Source of the DNA: GCA-002712045 sp028112705
GTDB taxonomy: Bacteria; Pseudomonadota; Alphaproteobacteria; Rhodobacterales; Rhodobacteraceae
NCBI GenBank assembly: GCA_028112705.1
Contig: JAOGYN010000001.1
Coordinates: 218,285 to 282,284 of the forward strand
Reading direction: 5' to 3'
Length of the DNA stretch: 64,000 nucleotides
Below, in pieces: positions 60,488 to 64,000 of this stretch. Position numbers and translations under genes: made by a program. A model generated the notes under the pieces. That model saw only the letters and a list, made by a program, of their open reading frames with translations. It was not told the origin of the DNA and ran no database searches. Each line of letters starts with the position of its first letter. The first letter of the stretch is position 1.

Positions 60488-62450
60488 TAAATGAAACCTT
60501 TGACGCTCTAGTTGTTCCTACAGAAAAACGAAGCCTCCTATCTGATATGCTTAAAATTCCCCCAGCTGCCATGAATAATGCGCCAAACCATATCCAATTT
60601 GCAAATGGTTTTAAGTAAGTTCTAACTGACCAGCCTCCATCATCTTGCTCTTCACCAATAACCAAATAAAGATCTCGAGTAATACCTTGATCAATAGACG
60701 CTTCAGTGGTCCACATCCTAGCAATTGGGTAGAACCTTTTCTCAGGCAACATAGTTCCTATTATTTTATCATTATTTTTAACAATAAACTCACCACGAGT
60801 TACCAAATAATTTTTTTCAGAACTATTGGTCACACCTTTGAAAAAAAAGTTATAAGAACCTACATCAAAACTTTCACCTGTCTTGATTATTCTAATATCC
60901 TCAATTTCCCACGCAGTAATTGCCGCTATCCCAAAAATTGTAATTCCAAGGCCACTATGTGCCATAAACTTTCCAAAATCTGACCTATGAAGTCCTAAAA
61001 GGCGTTTAATTTTTATTCTTAATGTATTTCCTCTTATACGGCTCCAAACGTCACCCATTGAACCACAAATTAACCATGTTGCCAGAGAGACCCCAACTGG
61101 CGCCATCATACGCCCACCCGTCTGCATAACCCAGACAATTGATCCAAGTGAAATACCTAATATTAAAGCTGGCCATAAAGCTATCATTGTTCGCCCAAGG
61201 TTACCTCTTTTCCAGGCCAAACTAGCCCCAACAGGCAATACTATGGCAATTGCAATAAAGAATGGAGTAAATGCTATATCAAAAAAAGGTGCCCCAACAC
61301 TAAGTTTTTTGCCAAAAATTAAATCTGCAAATAATGGCCATAAAGTACCAATAAACACAACAAATGCAGAAACAACTAATAATAAATTGTTAAGAATTAG
61401 TGCGCTTTCTCGACTAACTAGCGAAAAGGTATTTTTTGATGTAATTTTTTTAGATCTGAATGCAAACAATGTTAAACCACCACCAGTCGCCAAGAATATA
61501 ATAATTAAAATAAAGACACCTCTAGTAGGATCAGTAGCAAAAGCGTGAACCGATGTTATGATACCAGATCGAACGATAAATGTTCCAATCAAAGAAAAAG
61601 AAAAAGCTAAGATAGCCAATAAAATAGTCCAATTTTTTAAAATTTCTCGTTTTTCCAGAACAATCGCTGAATGTAATAGCGCACCAGAAACAAGCCAAGG
61701 CATGAACGATGCATTTTCAACTGGATCCCAGAACCACCATCCTCCCCAACCCAATTCATAATAAGCCCACCAACTACCCATCGCGATTCCAATCGTCAAG
61801 AAAGTCCATGCTAATAATGCCCAGGGCCTTACCCACCTCGCCCATATGGCATCAACTCTACCTTCCATCAAAGCAGCAATTGCAAAACTGAATGACATCG
61901 AAAGCCCTACATAGCCCATATATAAAAATGGTGGGTGAAAAGCCAAACCAGGATCTTGAAGTAAAGGGTTCAAATCTTGACCATTTAATGGTGCTATTGA
62001 GTAACGCTCAAAAGGATTTGATGTAAACAAAATAAAAGCAAAAAAACAACAAGCGATTGCCGATTGGATAGACAATACTCTGGCCTTAAAATCTGTACGT
62101 AAATTACTTCCAAAACAAGCAACTAGAAATCCAAAAAATGTAAGTATTAAAACCCACAACAGCATAGAACCTTCATGGTTACCCCAGGTGCCACTGATTT
62201 TATACAGCATAGGTTTCAGTGAATGGGAATTTTCAACAACCAGCTTTACAGAAAAATCTGACGTAATAAACGCATTCATTAAAGCCCCAAAACTAAAAAA
62301 CATGAGTAAAAATTGAAAAGAAGATAATGGCCCTGATAATCTTATCAAATTTGACCATTTGTATTTTATACCTATCATTGGCACAATCAACTGAACAATC
62401 GAAAGATTGAAAGCTAATATCAGAGCTAAATGTCCAAGTTCTATTATCAT
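60480..62450 (-). CDS. ccmF: heme lyase CcmF
   Basis: A 656-residue multi-helix protein of the heme-handling family. The WWD domain GWGGWWFWDPVENASFMPWL is intact near 235-255, and the expected His ligands lie in flanking helices. It ligates heme to apocytochrome c in the periplasm together with CcmH and receives heme from CcmE. It lies between ccmE (135-base gap) and ccmH; no ccmG/dsbE lies in between. Confidence 0.95.
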   Translation of the reverse strand: MIIELGHLALILAFNLSIVQLIVPMIGIKYKWSNLIRLSGPLSSFQFLLMFFSFGALMNAFITSDFSVKLVVENSHSLKPMLYKISGTWGNHEGSMLLWVLILTFFGFLVACFGSNLRTDFKARVLSIQSAIACCFFAFILFTSNPFERYSIAPLNGQDLNPLLQDPGLAFHPPFLYMGYVGLSMSFSFAIAALMEGRVDAIWARWVRPWALLAWTFLTIGIAMGSWWAYYELGWGGWWFWDPVENASFMPWLVSGALLHSAIVLEKREILKNWTILLAILAFSFSLIGTFIVRSGIITSVHAFATDPTRGVFILIIIFLATGGGLTLFAFRSKKITSKNTFSLVSRESALILNNLLLVVSAFVVFIGTLWPLFADLIFGKKLSVGAPFFDIAFTPFFIAIAIVLPVGASLAWKRGNLGRTMIALWPALILGISLGSIVWVMQTGGRMMAPVGVSLATWLICGSMGDVWSRIRGNTLRIKIKRLLGLHRSDFGKFMAHSGLGITIFGIAAITAWEIEDIRIIKTGESFDVGSYNFFFKGVTNSSEKNYLVTRGEFIVKNNDKIIGTMLPEKRFYPIARMWTTEASIDQGITRDLYLVIGEEQDDGGWSVRTYLKPFANWIWFGALFMAAGGILSISDRRLRFSVGTTRASKVSFNE

Positions 62451-62585
62451 TATAACCCTTTTCTATATATCTAAAGAATAGCTTAAACTGCGTTAACTTC
62501 AAATGCGAAAGAAGAAATTTATATTTTTTAGTATTTTTTAAATATATAATTACATTAGTAAATTATACTAAGCTATTGAAATAAT

Positions 62586-63020
62586 TTATTTTTTTGGCTT
62601 GTAATAGCCTTGCTCTTTTAATGTGTCCATAATCTCTTTTGGGATGTAATTTTCATCATGTTTGGCCAATACTTCTGCAGCAATAAAAATACCATTAATT
62701 AAATTTCCAGTTGCTATAACTCCTTGACCCTCTCTAAACAGATCAGGTAAAATCCCAACAAACGTAATGGTAACGTCGTTTGCCCTATCGGTAACCTCAA
62801 ATTGATGTTTTTTACCTTTAATCCAGCTATTATCCTTAACCAAGCCCCCTATTCGGAAAAATTCAGTTGGCAGAGGTGGACTTTCAATCACCTGAGAGGG
62901 GGAACGAAAGTATTGGATACCGTCTCGCATAGCATAACCAATTAATAACGTTGCTAATGCCAACGAGATACTAAAAATTATTATAAGTTGAATTCGTCTT
63001 CTTTTCTTTAAACTTACCAT
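62586..63020 (-). CDS. ccmE: heme chaperone CcmE
   Basis: A 144-residue periplasmic heme chaperone with one N-terminal transmembrane helix (about 9-29) and an OB-like domain. The heme-binding segment reads LAKHDENYIP, with covalent ligand His121 and Tyr125. GGLVKDNSW and VTFVGILPDLFREGQGVIATG are conserved. It overlaps the argC stop by one base, so ccmE may be transcribed from the argC promoter. Confidence 0.95.
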   Translation of the reverse strand: MVSLKKRRRIQLIIIFSISLALATLLIGYAMRDGIQYFRSPSQVIESPPLPTEFFRIGGLVKDNSWIKGKKHQFEVTDRANDVTITFVGILPDLFREGQGVIATGNLINGIFIAAEVLAKHDENYIPKEIMDTLKEQGYYKPKK

Positions 63021-64000
63021 TAAGGAAACAATGGTGCCATCAACAACCCACTATCTTCCTTAATTCCAAGCATAAGGTTAGCATTCTGAATTGCCTGTCC
63101 AGCAGAACCTTTCGTAAGATTATCTAATGTTGAAAAAACTCGGCATCTACCAGAACGCCTATCTGCAACAACGCCAATATGAACAAAATTCGATCCTCGC
63201 ACATGTCGAGTTGCTGGTGACTCACCTAAAGGTAAAATAGAGATAAAAAACTCATCATTATACTTTTTCACTAAAGATTCATGGACTTGATCAGCATCCC
63301 CTTTTACATAGATAGTGGCTAATATTCCTCTATTTTGTGGTAACAAATGAGGTGTAAAAGTAACTTCAACTTGCCTTTTAGCAACCTTACTAAACTCCTG
63401 ATCAAATTCTGCTGTATGCCTGTGTTTTGCTACGTTATAGGCATGAAACCCTTCAGAAACCTCAGAGTGGAGTATAGCTTCACTGGGTGATCGCCCTGCC
63501 CCAGATACTCCGGTCGCCAGATCAATTATTATATCATCTAAGTCAATCACACTATCCTCTATAAGAGGTAACAATGGGTACAAACCAGTGGCGGCATTAC
63601 AGCCCGTACATGCCACTAAATTAGCACCTCTGATATCTTCTCGATAGTACTCAGTTAAACCATAAACTGCATGTTTTTGTAGGTCTAATGCGTCATGTGG
63701 CTTGCCGTACCATTTTTCATAAACTTTTGGATCTCGAATCCTAAAATCTGCAGATAAATCAACAACTTTCAAATGTTTTGGGAGGCTTTTTACTACTTTT
63801 TGACTTGTAGCATGAGGTAAGGCGCAAAATACTAAATCAATTGAGCCAAAATCAATTTGTTCAATTTTAACTAAGTTTGGGAGCTTTAAATGCCTCAGAT
63901 GTGGAAATACTTTTTCCACAGCCATCCCAGCCTTACGATCAGCTGAAAGTGCACTTACACTGAGAGAAGGATGAGTGGCTATCAAACGAATTAATTCAGC
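63020..64000 (-). CDS. argC: N-acetyl-gamma-glutamyl-phosphate reductase (5' end beyond window)
   Basis: About 326 residues of ArgC run to the window edge. The first visible residues are AELIRLIATHPSLSVSALSADRKAG, so roughly 15 residues including the nucleotide-binding GASGYTG motif lie outside. Catalytic Cys is in VACTGCNAATGLYPLLPLI; DLATGVSGAGRSPSEAI and HRHTAEFDQE are family hallmarks. It reduces N-acetylglutamyl phosphate to the semialdehyde in arginine synthesis. Confidence 0.95.
   Translation of the reverse strand, partial: AELIRLIATHPSLSVSALSADRKAGMAVEKVFPHLRHLKLPNLVKIEQIDFGSIDLVFCALPHATSQKVVKSLPKHLKVVDLSADFRIRDPKVYEKWYGKPHDALDLQKHAVYGLTEYYREDIRGANLVACTGCNAATGLYPLLPLIEDSVIDLDDIIIDLATGVSGAGRSPSEAILHSEVSEGFHAYNVAKHRHTAEFDQEFSKVAKRQVEVTFTPHLLPQNRGILATIYVKGDADQVHESLVKKYNDEFFISILPLGESPATRHVRGSNFVHIGVVADRRSGRCRVFSTLDNLTKGSAGQAIQNANLMLGIKEDSGLLMAPLFP

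Noticed and set aside
1..64000. CRISPR arrays, IS elements, prophage, tRNA genes
   Set aside because: No regularly spaced repeats, transposase or integrase ORFs, phage structural genes or tRNA cloverleafs were seen on either strand.

Overview
This is a low-GC (about one third G+C by eye), gene-dense chromosomal segment of an alphaproteobacterium, most likely a streamlined marine Rhodobacterales-type bacterium. That assignment is inference. It rests on family resemblance of the proteins, on the block argC-ccmE-ccmF-ccmH-enoyl-CoA hydratase, on a betaine-homocysteine methyltransferase next to a stand-alone corrinoid protein, on an alphaproteobacterial-type Fur/Mur regulator, and on the compact layout, with many 1-12 bp overlaps including convergent ones. 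I found no tRNA, rRNA, IS element, prophage or CRISPR array.

Layout. 1-8.3 kb is accessory-like: a TPR protein (cut by the window edge), a divergent SAH-hydrolase-like protein, a methyltransferase, two DUF1330 proteins, two aminotransferases (one with a C-terminal membrane anchor), an esterase, an exported ankyrin protein and a family-25 glycosyltransferase followed by a decayed C-terminal piece of rmlA. 8.3-12.5 kb holds a MobA-like nucleotidyltransferase and a minus-strand one-carbon/sulfur group (corrinoid protein, bmt, sufE, rnd). 12.7-15.2 kb has a tiny membrane ORF, aroQ and two tandem LuxR-type regulators without a luxI. 15.3-17.2 kb is rpsB-tsf behind a leader that can fold as a pseudoknot. 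17.3-20.5 kb carries pseudouridine salvage (psuK-psuG), a DUF502 protein and a LysE exporter. 20.4-28.7 kb has an orphan YejA-like binding protein, a well-supported unannotated small RNA, a FrnE-like DsbA protein, SdhE, aspartate aminotransferase, a P450, mazG, a nucleoside hydrolase and a DMT transporter. 28.8-36.8 kb has a CPA1 antiporter, fur, a second DMT transporter, eno, anmK, tyrS, two cyclophilins and coaD. 37.0-41.7 kb is a complete-looking valine distal catabolic operon (mmsA, acyl-CoA dehydrogenase, HIBYL-CoA hydrolase, mmsB). 41.7-55.5 kb is information processing (uvrA, ssb, gyrA, trmFO, gluQ, NifU-like scaffold, recG, ligA). 55.7-64.0 kb has mnmA, an M20 peptidase, an esterase, an enoyl-CoA hydratase, ccmH/F/E and argC (5' end beyond the window).

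The least explained signals are not protein genes: (i) a promoter-hairpin-terminator unit of about 75 nt at 22.33-22.44 kb that looks like a free-standing sRNA; (ii) an H-type pseudoknot-capable rpsB leader ending close to the ribosome binding site; (iii) four copies of the heptamer GTATTTG/CAAATAC in two inverted pairs in front of gyrA, one pair inside the promoter spacer; (iv) four 9-bp tandem repeats in the bmt 5' region; and (v) a perfect 16-bp palindrome abutting the -35 box of the TPR gene. Among proteins, the divergent SAH-hydrolase paralogue, the membrane-anchored class IV aminotransferase and the tandem solo LuxR pair deserve follow-up.
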